From Ischnura elegans (taxonomy: Eukaryota > Arthropoda > Insecta > Odonata > Coenagrionidae): a stretch of DNA of 64,000 nt. Below, in pieces: positions 1 to 9,256 of the stretch. Every line of letters begins with the position of its first letter. Positions within the stretch are counted from its first letter, which is position 1. The stretch covers positions 25,613,812 through 25,677,811 of the forward strand of contig NC_060259.1 of assembly GCF_921293095.1 (NCBI RefSeq), given 5' to 3'. The notes beneath the pieces were generated by a model. It made no database searches, was not told the DNA's origin, and worked only from the letters and a program-made list of their open reading frames with translations. Position numbers and translations under genes: made by a program.

Positions 1-1008
1 GACTTGCTGTAATGGACTGTATTTGTGTCGAAGACGGAATGAATGGTGTTGAATTTGCTGGTAGATTTATTTGCGGGAGCTTCACGGGAGCAACATTGTG
101 GCCCTTTTCTTTTGAATTACTAGTGTGATTGGTGGGTGATTGTATTATTTGTTCGGCCTTTGAGACGGCATAAAAATACGCGTCTTCAAATTCCTCCCAC
201 TCTCCGTCGCCTCCCGCATTCAATAATTCGATTTCTGATTGTACATCTTCAAAGGCCTGCCATAAATCCTTAAATTTCTCCAGGCGGAGACGCAATTGAT
301 GGATTCCATCAGGAATCTTAACATTTTCCACAAAATTCTTAAATCTAGTGACTCTAGCCTTGATATGCCCGCGTTTTATAATTAATTCTTTAATTTTCTT
401 TGCCACCGCTGAGAAACGTGCCTTAATGGGTTAATTAGGAGTGGGGAAATGACAGGAAAGGATATGCACTCACTGCCTACCTTGTGCTGCGATGGCTGCA
501 TAGTAATGCTGCGCTGCTGGTGCGCCGATGCCGCTGCGGTGACTGATGTGTCCTCCACTGGTTGGATGGCACCTCTCTGGAGATGCTGATTGATGAATAG
601 TGCTGATGGTCCTCTGCTTGAAGACAGCTGGGAGATGCCTCACGATGAAATAATCTTGCGCCGATGCACAAAGATTCCAATTATGATTTGCAGATCACTG
701 GTGCGATCCGGCCCGAAGGACCAAAAATGTCGAGTCCCCTTGGCGGAGACCAAGAGAAAGGGGGCCGAAAGGGACTTTGCCGGGCCTTGGGAAATCCAAA
801 GGGCGACGACACTCGCTGCAGGGGAGGGGGGGAAATACCCAACAAAATACGTTGGTGAAAACTTGCATAAAAAATTCTTCACGACCTATATTGCATGACA
901 CTGAACCAACATTCATTGATAATGTAGCAGACTCCTTTGAAAACATTACAAGGACATTGCTTGCTGCCCTCGTAACTTCAAATTTGGAATCGGAGGAGTA
1001 AACCCACA
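1..1008 (-). mobile_element. Bel/Pao LTR retrotransposon, 5' part (fossil, runs off the window)
   Basis: Read on the minus strand, about 1-425 is an open stretch resembling the N-terminal Gag region of Bel/Pao elements, with a pattern like VTRFKNFVENVKI, then LRLEKFKDLWQAFEDVQ, then PQINLPANSTPF. Upstream on the same strand lies a leader (about 426-700) and a primer-binding-site-like stretch near 705-725 (TGGTCCTTCGGGCCGG), typical of Bel elements. Beyond it about 728-1008 looks like the 5' LTR, with TGT/ACA-type ends; its outer border is uncertain. The rest of the element lies to the left of the window, so its overall state and age cannot be judged. The family call is an inference from motif memory. 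Confidence 0.6.
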
Positions 1009-1719
1009 GGCCGTATTCTGTATTTCGTCGGTACTACACCGATCGGTTTCCCTTTCAAGCCCACCGACTGGACATCATTCCGTACCGACGACAGCACTTT
1101 CAGCGATTCTGTAAGGTCGTCGGTTTCAAACCAGTCGGTATGGTTCCCCCTCATTCCCAAACAGGGAAAATCCGAATATATCCGAAGTTAGAAGTCATCT
1201 AACACGTGTCCCCACCAATGAAAGAGGGGTAAAAACAAGTGAAGACTCATTAGCAGAGTTTTTCGTCGTTTTAAATCTTTTTATTTGCGGAAATTACGAC
1301 TTATTGTTAGATTAAGATAATCGATATTAGATAAGTTGTTAACAATGCTTATATAGTGTGTGTTATTAATGCTGTACCTACAGAATCGAAGGAAACAATA
1401 TTACAAAATCAGAATATAATTTGTATGTGATGGAGATTGTTGTTGCTGGAATGAATAGTTGAAACTATCCTTGAGATCGTAGTTTCTTTTTTTATGTATT
1501 GGTTCCGTCTAAATGTTATCAACGGAAGGTTATGCCATTGGCACCCTAGCAGACGAAAATCACATACCATGGAACGTGAACGTAGGATTCAAAAGCAAAT
1601 GTTATATTAGATGGACAAGTGAGGAAATTGTTATAAAAATATGGAGCTGGGTGCAATAAAAAGAAGTGTAATGACGAGGAAGTAAAGAAATTGTGATTGG
1701 GTGAAATACATATGTATAA

Positions 1720-2040
1720 GTTGCTCATTCCAAGTGAGAGAAAATGATAATATAGCGGAAAACCTCATACTTATTAACAAATATCTTCTTTTATCGTCAA
1801 GGGAATTAATGGCTGACGATAAAATGAAATATAGTTGCCTATTACAAACGAAAGAAACTGATACCGTTGCAGCAAACTTCATATTTAAATAAAAAGATCT
1901 TATTGCTATGTCGAGAGAAACGCCAAATGATGATTTAGTGAAATAATAGTTGCCTATTCAGAGTGAGATAAAGTGATAACATTGCGGCAAAACTAATATT
2001 TAATCAAAAATATATTTTACCCAGATAGCACAAAGTAAGA
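1720..2040 (+). repeat. Tandem 115-120 bp repeat units (first cluster)
   Basis: Three degenerate units start at about 1720, 1834 and 1949. Each opens with GTTGC(C/T)(T/C)ATT, then a GAGA(G/T)AAA-like stretch, then GATAACATTGCGGCAAA-like text and a CTCATATTTATTAA-like text. Two more units lie at about 3085-3275, so a unit array was split or expanded inside the 1009-3514 element. Confidence 0.55.
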
Positions 2041-2420
2041 GAGTTAACCATTTCTTATGGCTTTCTAACGGAAAAAATTGATAAGCAGCTTATCGTAAGC
2101 TAAGGGACTTATATAAGGCAAGGGTAAGATGTTAGGGAAGATTAGGTAAGGAATGCCGTCAAATATCCTCAGGCAACGTAAGTCACTTCTGTTGGAGCGC
2201 CTAAGGCGGCTGAACAGCGTACTACACATGCTACGCGGCTCATTTCGACATGAATTTAAAGGCTATCAGTGAAATTAAGCGAGTTTTTATAAGGGCTTAA
2301 CAACTGATAATAGATTTTCTCGTAAATAGAAAAAAAATAATAACCGCAAGCGACCGGCTAGTGAAGATGTAAAGCATAATACAAGTACTCATTCCATGCG
2401 GCGGAAATAAAATAAAATAG

Positions 2421-2489
2421 CAGTAGTGGGAACCGATGGTGCGATCTGCGTAACCGAAGTCTTGCACGCTAACCACTACACCACGGCAG
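2421..2489 (-). pseudogene. tRNA-like sequence (tRNA pseudogene or SINE head)
   Basis: On the minus strand the sequence starts GCCGTGGTGTAGTGGTTAGC, a good polymerase III A box in a tRNA-like acceptor and D-arm setting. About 40 bases further the B-box position reads GGTTCCCACTA, which departs from GGTTCRANNCC. A clean cloverleaf with a matching acceptor stem is not evident. It lies inside the 1009-3514 element, which favours a SINE fragment or dead tRNA copy over a working tRNA gene. Confidence 0.45.
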
Positions 2490-3084
2490 TTGATAATAGT
2501 GAGAGATGTAGTTAACAATTAAATATCCAATTATGTAAAAGAAAACTTGTTTGGCATGTGCATGAAAAATTGAAATTATTCAAGGTCCATACATTTTAAC
2601 ATTTATGAATTTTAAATTATGGCTTGATAACCCGATGACTACAATACGTATATTAGATGTTCCTTCCGGCATTTTTATATTATTCTACATCGCTATTTTT
2701 GTGAAATCGTGTGTTTTTCTGACGACCTTCATTTCGCCATCAGTTCATATATGTGATTGATTTTCAAATTATGGCGGTATGATGTTATTTCTCCTCATAA
2801 TATAGAAGCGCCAATAATAAAAACATTATTTTGATACATAAAGGCCTTAATAAACACTCTGAAACGATGGGATAGTAACAGCATCTAAGTGCTGAAAGTT
2901 TGGCATTCATTTTGCCATTACTCTGGATGTTTGTCGCCCTGGCCGTAAGAAACCCATAACAAGCTTACTTGAGAAGCGACTTCCTTATTTCTTCCTTTCA
3001 CCTTTATCTCAATGACTTATAATGTGCTAGCTGGGTTATATGCCAAAGGAGCAAATAAATTATGATACAGTGAAAAAAATCCTA

Positions 3085-3275
3085 TTACAATAGCAAGTGA
3101 AAGTGGTAACATAAATGAGAGAAAGTCATTATATGGTGGCAAACCTCATGTTTATTAACCAATATCTTATATTTCTGTCAAGGTAATTAATATAGATGAT
3201 GACAGTGAATTATAGTGGCCTATTCTAAGGGACAGAAAAGGATAACATTGCAGCAAACCTCATTATTTACTCGGT
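3085..3275 (+). repeat. Tandem 115-120 bp repeat units (second cluster)
   Basis: Two further copies of the unit described at 1720-2040. The second begins at 3215 with GTGGCCTATTC and runs through GGATAACATTGCAGCAAACC. Similarity between copies is visible by eye and clearly imperfect, so the array is old. Confidence 0.5.
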
Positions 3276-3519
3276 GTTAAGGTGAAAACAAAATAAAACA
3301 TATAATGCGCACCGGGGAGTTCATAAAACCCGCTAGTCGACCTTTGCTTTGCTCTTTGCTGTCGGTAGGGCTACCGACGATCTCCCGTCCTCACGTCGGT
3401 GCCGCACCGATCGGGTTCGTACAGAATCGAACCACTGCTTGCCGGGAGTCGGTGTGACGTCCCACACGACGAATCGGTGCCGCACCGATCGGTTTGGAGA
3501 TACAGAATACGGCCCCACA

Positions 3520-4790
3520 TAAGAAATAAGTGAAAACCAGAGAGGTTCCAATGTTCAGGAATAATCACCAACAGGAACCCTACCACCACCTCCTGCTCCA
3601 CCAGTAGGCTCTCGGTTGAAATTTAACTCTTGTTATACCGAAAAATATTATACTCGAGTCGTTTACCCCGAATTTACCCGACGGATCCCATTTGAATACG
3701 AATGTCGAGAAAATATTTTCTAAAATATATCTTGTATATATATTAGAAAAGCGGACATTCAGACACCTACCAAATATCTAGAAAATATTACAAGATATTT
3801 TCCAGACACTGGCTGAAGACGTTCAAAATACTTAGAAGACATCTAGAATATATTTTTTGCTATTTGGGTATGCCACATAACCTCCTGTTTACCCTAAAGA
3901 AATACTTCAGCATCATTGTTCTTCTTGATGTTTTAATTATTCGCCGGTGGCGAGCCCAACACAAAACGCTTATACATTTCATTTTGGCACATGTGCAACA
4001 TTCGCGAAATTCGCAATTCAACCATCCTACGGCTAATTATGGACCTTCCAACAAAAGAAAAGAATCTCTAACACACGTAACGCAAATATCTACGAAGAAT
4101 TCACAATTTAATTGATCAAAACAGGACCGAACATGTTGAGCACGTGCAGCGATGGATAAGGCAATAAAAACAACATGAAAATCACCATATGCAGTGAACG
4201 AACGTTTTTTAATAAACCACAAGTTTACCTATTCGCTTCTTAAAAAGTTACTATCAATCGAACAATATTGATAAAAACAACTCGGCTAGCCATTTTGATT
4301 GAAGCAATGGCCTACCAAATGATAACAAAACATTACATTATAGTAAATTGTAAGCAGTTAATCCAATACGTCAAAACAACCTTTAATAAATAATTTGATG
4401 CATACAAGTTTGTCATGATAAAGAAAAGGATTAAGGAATAAATAGACACACAAATGCAAAATGGGAGATCGTAAAGTAAATTTGTGACACGTGTCTAATA
4501 GTACCACAAGCACTATTGCGAATAATATCATTCTAACCAACATTACCTGAAATGTCCACCTTCATCCAACAAATGGAAGTGACGTCTGAAGAGAGAACTT
4601 CTTTTAATGGAAAGGTTTTCCATTTCTTCCTTTGGAAATTTCAATATATCAAATTAAACTTTGGTTCACTTGAACCACTTCAGCTTCCTACGTGCAAGCC
4701 ATTTCGTATTTTAGTGGTACCAAATGCGATAGCTCGATCGCTCGATATTGAAACAATCGATGGAGACTGGATACACAAATCGACTCAAAC
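3520..4790. other. AT-rich stretch without recognisable gene
   Basis: I see no supported coding region. The segment around 3700-3860 is rich in short words such as GAAAATATTTTC and AGAAAATATTACAAG. Short open frames here lack family resemblance. The right edge approaches the PCLAF promoter. Confidence 0.5.
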
Positions 4791-4798
4791 TTGGCGCG
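4791..4798 (+). promoter_or_regulatory. Possible E2F site upstream of PCLAF
   Basis: The octamer TTGGCGCG sits about 150 bases before the PCLAF start codon, embedded in AACTTGGCGCGAGTC. It matches the core of the E2F consensus (TTTSGCGC). Vertebrate PCLAF is a cell-cycle gene controlled by E2F, so the position is sensible. A single short motif is weak evidence, and no transcription start is visible. Confidence 0.35.
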
Positions 4799-4949
4799 AG
4801 TCTGGAGCATGCATATGGAAGTTCGGTGAAGTCTCCTGTGAGTTGTAATAATAGCTTGCTCATCACCTTCATCCCCGTCTTGGTGCATGTCAGGCAGTGA
4901 GACACGGAAATCCGTCTCCCTAAAATTAATTATACATCTAATTTACGAC

Positions 4950-4986
4950 ATGGTTAGGACGAAAGCAGATTGTTCAGGAATTAAAG
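4950..4986 (+). CDS. PCLAF: PCLAF exon 1
   Basis: This exon encodes MVRTKADCSGIK and ends in phase 1 at the donor AAAG|GTCAGT. A purine sits at position -3 before the ATG and a G follows it. Confidence 0.85.
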
Positions 4987-5403
4987 GTCAGTAATTTAAA
5001 TGGTGGGAAGTGATTGTTTATGAACCTAGAAATTAATTCATATTACGTTCATTTGTAGTGTCTGGGGCGAAAGCTCCACGGAAGATTGTGAATTTGAAGC
5101 CAACCGACCAAGGCAATGGTAGCGGGGCCAGCTCAGGTGCTGAAATGTCACTTCTGTCTTTTTCCTTGTTTTGTGAGAAATTTTCGGGAAATTAATGCCT
5201 TCTCTTCGTTGGCAACTGTAGGACAGTACTCCGGGGGAAACCCCTATAAACCTCAGCCGACACCGGAATGGCAGAAGGAAATAACGAGATTTTTTCGCAA
5301 AGACGAGTCTGGTCCATCGAGTGACACTGTACCCACGGTGGAAGGAACGCATGGAGAGAAAAGTGAACCTGCTGTTTCTTCGGAAGAAGGATGTAGCACA
5401 TGA
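4950..5403 (+). CDS. PCLAF: PCNA-associated factor (PCLAF/PAF15), three-exon gene
   Basis: PCLAF is a small, largely disordered nuclear protein that threads through the PCNA ring and acts in replication and translesion synthesis. Exons: 4950-4986, 5059-5136 and 5222-5403; the introns are 72 and 85 bases with GT/AG borders, and the phases match (1, then 1). The product is 98 residues, near the 111 of human PCLAF. It starts MVRTKAD like the human protein, has APRK at about residues 18-21 (human APRK contains the regulated K24), then YSGGNPYKPQPTPEWQ, and a PIP box QKEITRFF that fits QxxIxxFF. K12 and K21 are candidates for the monoubiquitinated lysines K15 and K24. I see no KEN box, which the human protein has. 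The start codon is fixed by the conserved N-terminus. The spliced model was assembled by eye. I am confident of the family. Confidence 0.88.
5059..5136 (+). CDS. PCLAF: PCLAF exon 2
   Basis: The acceptor is CATTTGTAG|TG. The exon encodes VSGAKAPRKIVNLK and a Gly/Ser-rich stretch, and ends in phase 1 at TCAG|GTGCTG. Without splicing the frame would continue into a Cys/Phe-rich sequence unlike the family. Confidence 0.82.
5222..5403 (+). CDS. PCLAF: PCLAF exon 3 with PIP box
   Basis: The acceptor is CAACTGTAG|GA. The exon encodes the conserved YSGGNP block, PTPEWQ and the PIP box QKEITRFFRK, then an acidic Ser/Glu-rich tail, and stops with TGA at 5401-5403. Confidence 0.88.
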
Positions 5404-5624
5404 ATTCGAAAGTGTTAGGAGTATCCCATGTCAGATACCTAAGCCTAAGATTTATATTTGTTGCACTCCAATCGCATATCATTACCAAATGCCTCTCTTG
5501 CAAACATTGAATGGGTGCAATATTTGATATGCATCTTGTGATGCGTTATGTATAGACCTTTCTAAATAATATTTTGCTGAATCATTTTAGTTGAAAGCTT
5601 AATGTGTTCTTTCTAATTTAAGTT

Positions 5625-5630
5625 AATAAA
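5625..5630 (+). terminator. PCLAF: Poly(A) signal for PCLAF
   Basis: AATAAA lies 222 bases after the PCLAF stop codon, in AT-rich sequence followed by T-rich stretches. It is the first canonical signal downstream of the stop. Confidence 0.5.
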
Positions 5631-6192
5631 GTAATTTTAGTACCACAGGGATTTCATAGTAATTTTCTTCGGAGAACTCTACCTCACAAGAACTTAAAGT
5701 CACCTCACATTGAGTGAAGTTCGCCATTATGAGACAAAATATTTAACCTCTTGTAACTTTTTCTTATCCGTGGCTTGCCTATGCTTTAATGTCTAATTTT
5801 ATCATCTTTCTATTACCCATTTCAACGAAGTACAACTTTCAGCATACTATGTGTTTCCTGTCCTATTAATCCCTGACAGAAAATACACTTATTGTTTCAT
5901 TGTGATTCATCTCCGAGTGCCCTGATATGTATACATTATTCTGTATTACACATTAATGAATCAGAAGTGCTATTAGTTGTAATTCCAACTCCCACTTCAT
6001 GCAAGTGTTTAGTCTGCTACAGGCCTGAGGATTGCTTATGATTTGGATCATTTTTAGTCTTACCAGAGGCCTGATCTTGGTCCGTGGTTTAAACATTTGG
6101 GGAAAAGAGTTGCGGCAAGGGCTAATTTGCTCTCTCCCACTATGTATTTACCATTTAAAATATATTTAAAGATAACTTGCCAATACTCTATT

Positions 6193-6436
6193 AAAAACCA
6201 CAGGTTGGGTAGAATCACAGTTCACAAAAAAGAAAAAAACACAGTAAGTACTAAATTTTCGGTGGCGTATTACCACCTTCCTCAGAGCTAGGTAGGAGAC
6301 TGTCTAATTGTCTGTGACAGTCTCCTACCTAACTCTGAGGAAGGTGGTAATACGCTACTAAAAATTTAGTACTTACTGTGAGTGTTTTTTAAATCTTTTT
6401 TGTGAACTGTGATCTGCCCAACCTGTGGTTCTTTTT
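6193..6436. repeat. Foldback (long palindrome), about 244 bp
   Basis: Two arms of about 115 bases are near-perfect inverted copies around a loop of about a dozen bases near 6309-6320. The outer ends read AAAAACCACAGGTTGGG on the left and its complement on the right. Inside, CCACCTTCCTCAGAG and GAGACTGTC pair with their inverted copies. It looks like a small foldback transposon or MITE; no clear target duplication was found. Confidence 0.75.
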
Positions 6437-6491
6437 ACGTTATTTAACTCGTCGAGGAACATTTTGAAAAGTATATATATACACACACACA

Positions 6492-7681
6492 CTAGCTGAC
6501 CCAACAAACGTTGTTTTACCATATAATTTATTTCTGGTGAATATTTTGGCTGTTAAATTAAAAAATAACAGACTTATTGTAAGTGTGTGGGAATGTGGTG
6601 TATGATTCAAATAGGAATGGAGCACTGTGAACGATGACGACCTGTAATAATAACAAAACATCAATTTTTTGAATGCATTTTATTTTTATTATCTTAATAA
6701 ATTTCAAATTACTTCTCTTTAACAAATTATGACAAAAAAATAAGCAGTATCAGTGTCTTAGTGCAATGGTGTGAACGATATTTTTATTTAGCCAACACAA
6801 ACAAAGTGGATGGTTTACCCACGCGAGAGTATTCCACGCATAATTGTCTGTATGAAAAACAAGGTGTACCCATATCTAAGCCATAAACGGGTATCGTTTG
6901 GCCTTTAGACTTACTGACTGCCAATCTTATTGGAAAATGGATATGTTTGTATTCTATTGGAGTAACAGGGATACATTGTAGTAACACGTGTTCTCCATAG
7001 AACTTTCCATTCAAAATTTTTGACAACGTTTTGCATCAATTTTTTAATGACTAATTTCGTGCCATTGTACAGCTGCGGTGGGCTCAAATTACAAAGTATA
7101 TTTAACTGGAGATCCTACCTTGTAAACAGTGCGACAGTATGCCTAGCAAACCCAATGAGTTTATAAACTGCTGGATAATTTACAGCTGTGCTGGTATCTC
7201 AAACTGTATCGATAGAAGAGTTGTCAAACTACCTAACAATGCTGAGGTCGTCAAGGGGACAGTGAGCCAAAAACGCAAAAATTTCAGCATTTTTATGTAT
7301 TGTTTTTCAAAATCCACCGTATATCACATGGAAAACTAAAACCGATTGCAAGAATAAAAATGTGCATTTCTTTTCCTTTCCAATGGTATATGTCTTCAAC
7401 TAAATGTGACCATTATCACAAATTTATACATGCATAATTATAAGAATTATTTATGTATGCATTAAGAAAGAAGGTCTGTAGGCATTAAAAATGAACTTTA
7501 CATGTTTTTCTAATGGAAATGACTCAGGGCCTCATGGTCTTAGTAGAAGAATGAAAAATAGTTCATAACATATTCTCTGACCTACTGAACATACACACCA
7601 AATTTCGTAGGAATTGGTTCAGCCGTTTCAGAGGAGTTTGGAAACAAAAAAAAATGTGACACGAGAATTTTATATATAAGA
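6492..7681 (-). mobile_element. Helitron, internally deleted
   Basis: On the minus strand the 5' end at 7681 reads TCTTATATATAAAATTCTCG, the familiar insect Helitron 5' end, preceded by A. The 3' end at 6492 reads GGGTCAGCTAG followed by T, giving CTAG as CTRR, with a short stem around AACAACGTTTGTT just before it. Insertion between A and T is the normal Helitron target. At 1190 bp it is far shorter than an autonomous copy, and only the end of the helicase is visible. A TA/CA microsatellite (6472-6491) abuts the 3' end. Confidence 0.75.
6784..7026 (-). pseudogene. C-terminal fragment of Helitron Rep/helicase
   Basis: The 80-residue frame resembles the end of Helitron PIF1-like helicases: YKHIHFPIRLAVSKSKGQTI corresponds to the family's FPVKLAFAMTINKAQGQT pattern, missing several residues, and VEYSRVGKPSTLFVLA corresponds to the terminal SRVG block. 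The Rep and ATPase parts are absent. It belongs to the 6492-7681 Helitron. Confidence 0.75.
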
Positions 7682-8157
7682 TAGATCAATTGAAAGAGAT
7701 ATCTATTCAGGAAAGGCTCATGGTTTGTTTCACAGCACCCATTAAATGATTTATTTCTTGTAATTTGTAGGCCATAGTCACATTTTCTCATTTTTAAACC
7801 TGACTTTGCACTGATAACAATAATATAATTTATTTATGGGCTTCCACCTGTCTCCTAATAAGTACAAAAAAGTGATACATTAATGATTTAAGTTATGTCT
7901 ATAGATTATAATGAAATACAAATCCTTAATAAACTAGTAAGGTTTCATTTAAAAATTTTCCATAAAAGACAAATCATAGTACTCTTGTGTTAAAATAGTT
8001 TAAGCAAATATTTCCATTTGCGTTAAACTTTTGAGAACAAGCTGATTAATATGAGTTGAAAATGGCCATATCAATGCAGTGCACATTAAAATCTGTTACT
8101 GGCCAATACTGTATGACCTTTTTCAAACGATTGGATGGAAGGTTAAGTAAAAAAGTG
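7682..8157. other. AT-rich intergenic stretch
   Basis: No gene, repeat pair or terminal repeat could be supported here. Confidence 0.4.
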
Positions 8158-8325
8158 GCCTATGGAAAATTCACATTTTCAATGCATATGTAATTTTGCT
8201 TGTATTATTTGCCCTGTTTCTTTAATTTTATTTGAAAAGTATCAGAAAGGTTAATCTTCTAAATATTAAGTGCAAGAAGTGAACTTATTGATAGAGTGGG
8301 GAGGGTGTGTTTTTAGGGAGGTTAA
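8158..8325 (+). repeat. Dispersed repeat, copy 1
   Basis: This shares a diverged but continuous resemblance with 11775-11945: AAATTCACATTTT, then TTTGCCCTGTTTCTTTAATT, then a run ending GAGGGTGT(G)TTTTT. The unit has no visible coding capacity. The family is unknown. Confidence 0.55.
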
Positions 8326-8462
8326 ATACAGTTACATCCCTTGTGTTGACCTTAGGAACCCAAATTGTTAAAAGTGATGTTAGATCTGAGTATCTTATGA
8401 GTAAATGTAACACTGGGTAGAAAGGATAGATGTAGCCGACAGATTAAGGGAGAAAGAGACTC

Positions 8463-8568
8463 ATCCCTCGTAACACAGTCTGTTGGCCAAAAGTGTCCCC
8501 AACGCTTTCCCAACAATGCCTACCAAAAAACAAAGTTGGGCCAACAGACTGTGTTACTAGGGATGTAA
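8463..8568. mobile_element. Short hairpin MITE
   Basis: Arms of about 30 bases, CATCCCTCGTAACACAGTCT and onward, face inverted copies ending AGACTGTGTTACTAGGGATG, with a spacer of about 45 bases. No transposase and no unambiguous target duplication were seen. Confidence 0.6.
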
Positions 8569-9256
8569 GGAATTGTAAACTTAAGATAAATTAAATCTCT
8601 TTATGCTGTTATCAGGAAGATTCAAGAATTGTTTCTGAATCTATTCAAAAGTTAGAATGTATACATCATACGAAGGATTCCAAACCATCGAGCCATTATA
8701 AATTTTACTAAAAATGATTCTAATTTAGTTTTGCAGGCCAAAATATTTGTTACTATCCATCTGCGAGGCTGGTGGCTCCCTGGCATGAGATTGAGAAACG
8801 CTCCTAGGCATGTGACCATTTCATGTGTAGAGTTTGATGAATATCAAGTATGAGTGGTTGCAGGTATGGGTGAAATCATGGCAAATTAAATTGTCTTGAC
8901 TCACCGAATATCTAAAAATTGCATTTATCTGCACAAGAATATAAAAGTTGGATTTCATGAGTAAGTGGTGGACAAGGGGATGAATGAAACGATGCTGGTT
9001 GCAGGTCACTAGAGGCAATAGATGAAGAAAATAGCATCCTCATAAGTGCAGAATGATAGCGACGTAAATGTGACTCTCCTTGGAATATAGTTTTCTAAGC
9101 TACAAGAGAAAAATTCCCATACAATGTTCCTAAGCATTTTGTTAAAGTAAGTATCAAGAGTGAGGTGATGGCAGCAGATTGGCTATTGACTGGAAAATGT
9201 GACCACTGGCCATTGAAGGAGTTAAGATTGAAAAGATCTGGACTGTTGATGGTTAA

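Larger units (their letters stand above)
1009..3514. mobile_element. Unclassified DNA element with GGCCGTATTCTGTAT inverted ends
   Basis: The left end at 1009 reads GGCCGTATTCTGTATTTC and the right end at 3514 is its inverted partner (15 bp match with one further difference). Both sides are flanked by CCACA (1004-1008 and 3515-3519), which looks like a 5-bp target duplication. Both termini carry iterated CACCGATCGG words; on the right, a longer version of this word occurs twice (about 3404 and 3475), each followed by ACAGAAT. The interior is AT-rich and holds 115-120 bp repeats (listed separately). I see no transposase. Five-bp duplications occur in Transib, but the end sequence does not look like Transib, so I leave the superfamily open. 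Confidence 0.6.

Noticed and set aside
590-1001. Short plus-strand frames near the left edge as host genes
   Set aside because: They lie in the leader and LTR of the Bel/Pao fossil and show no conserved motif.
5038-5503. Minus-strand frames of about 103 codons over PCLAF
   Set aside because: They overlap the conserved plus-strand exons and have no resemblance to known proteins.
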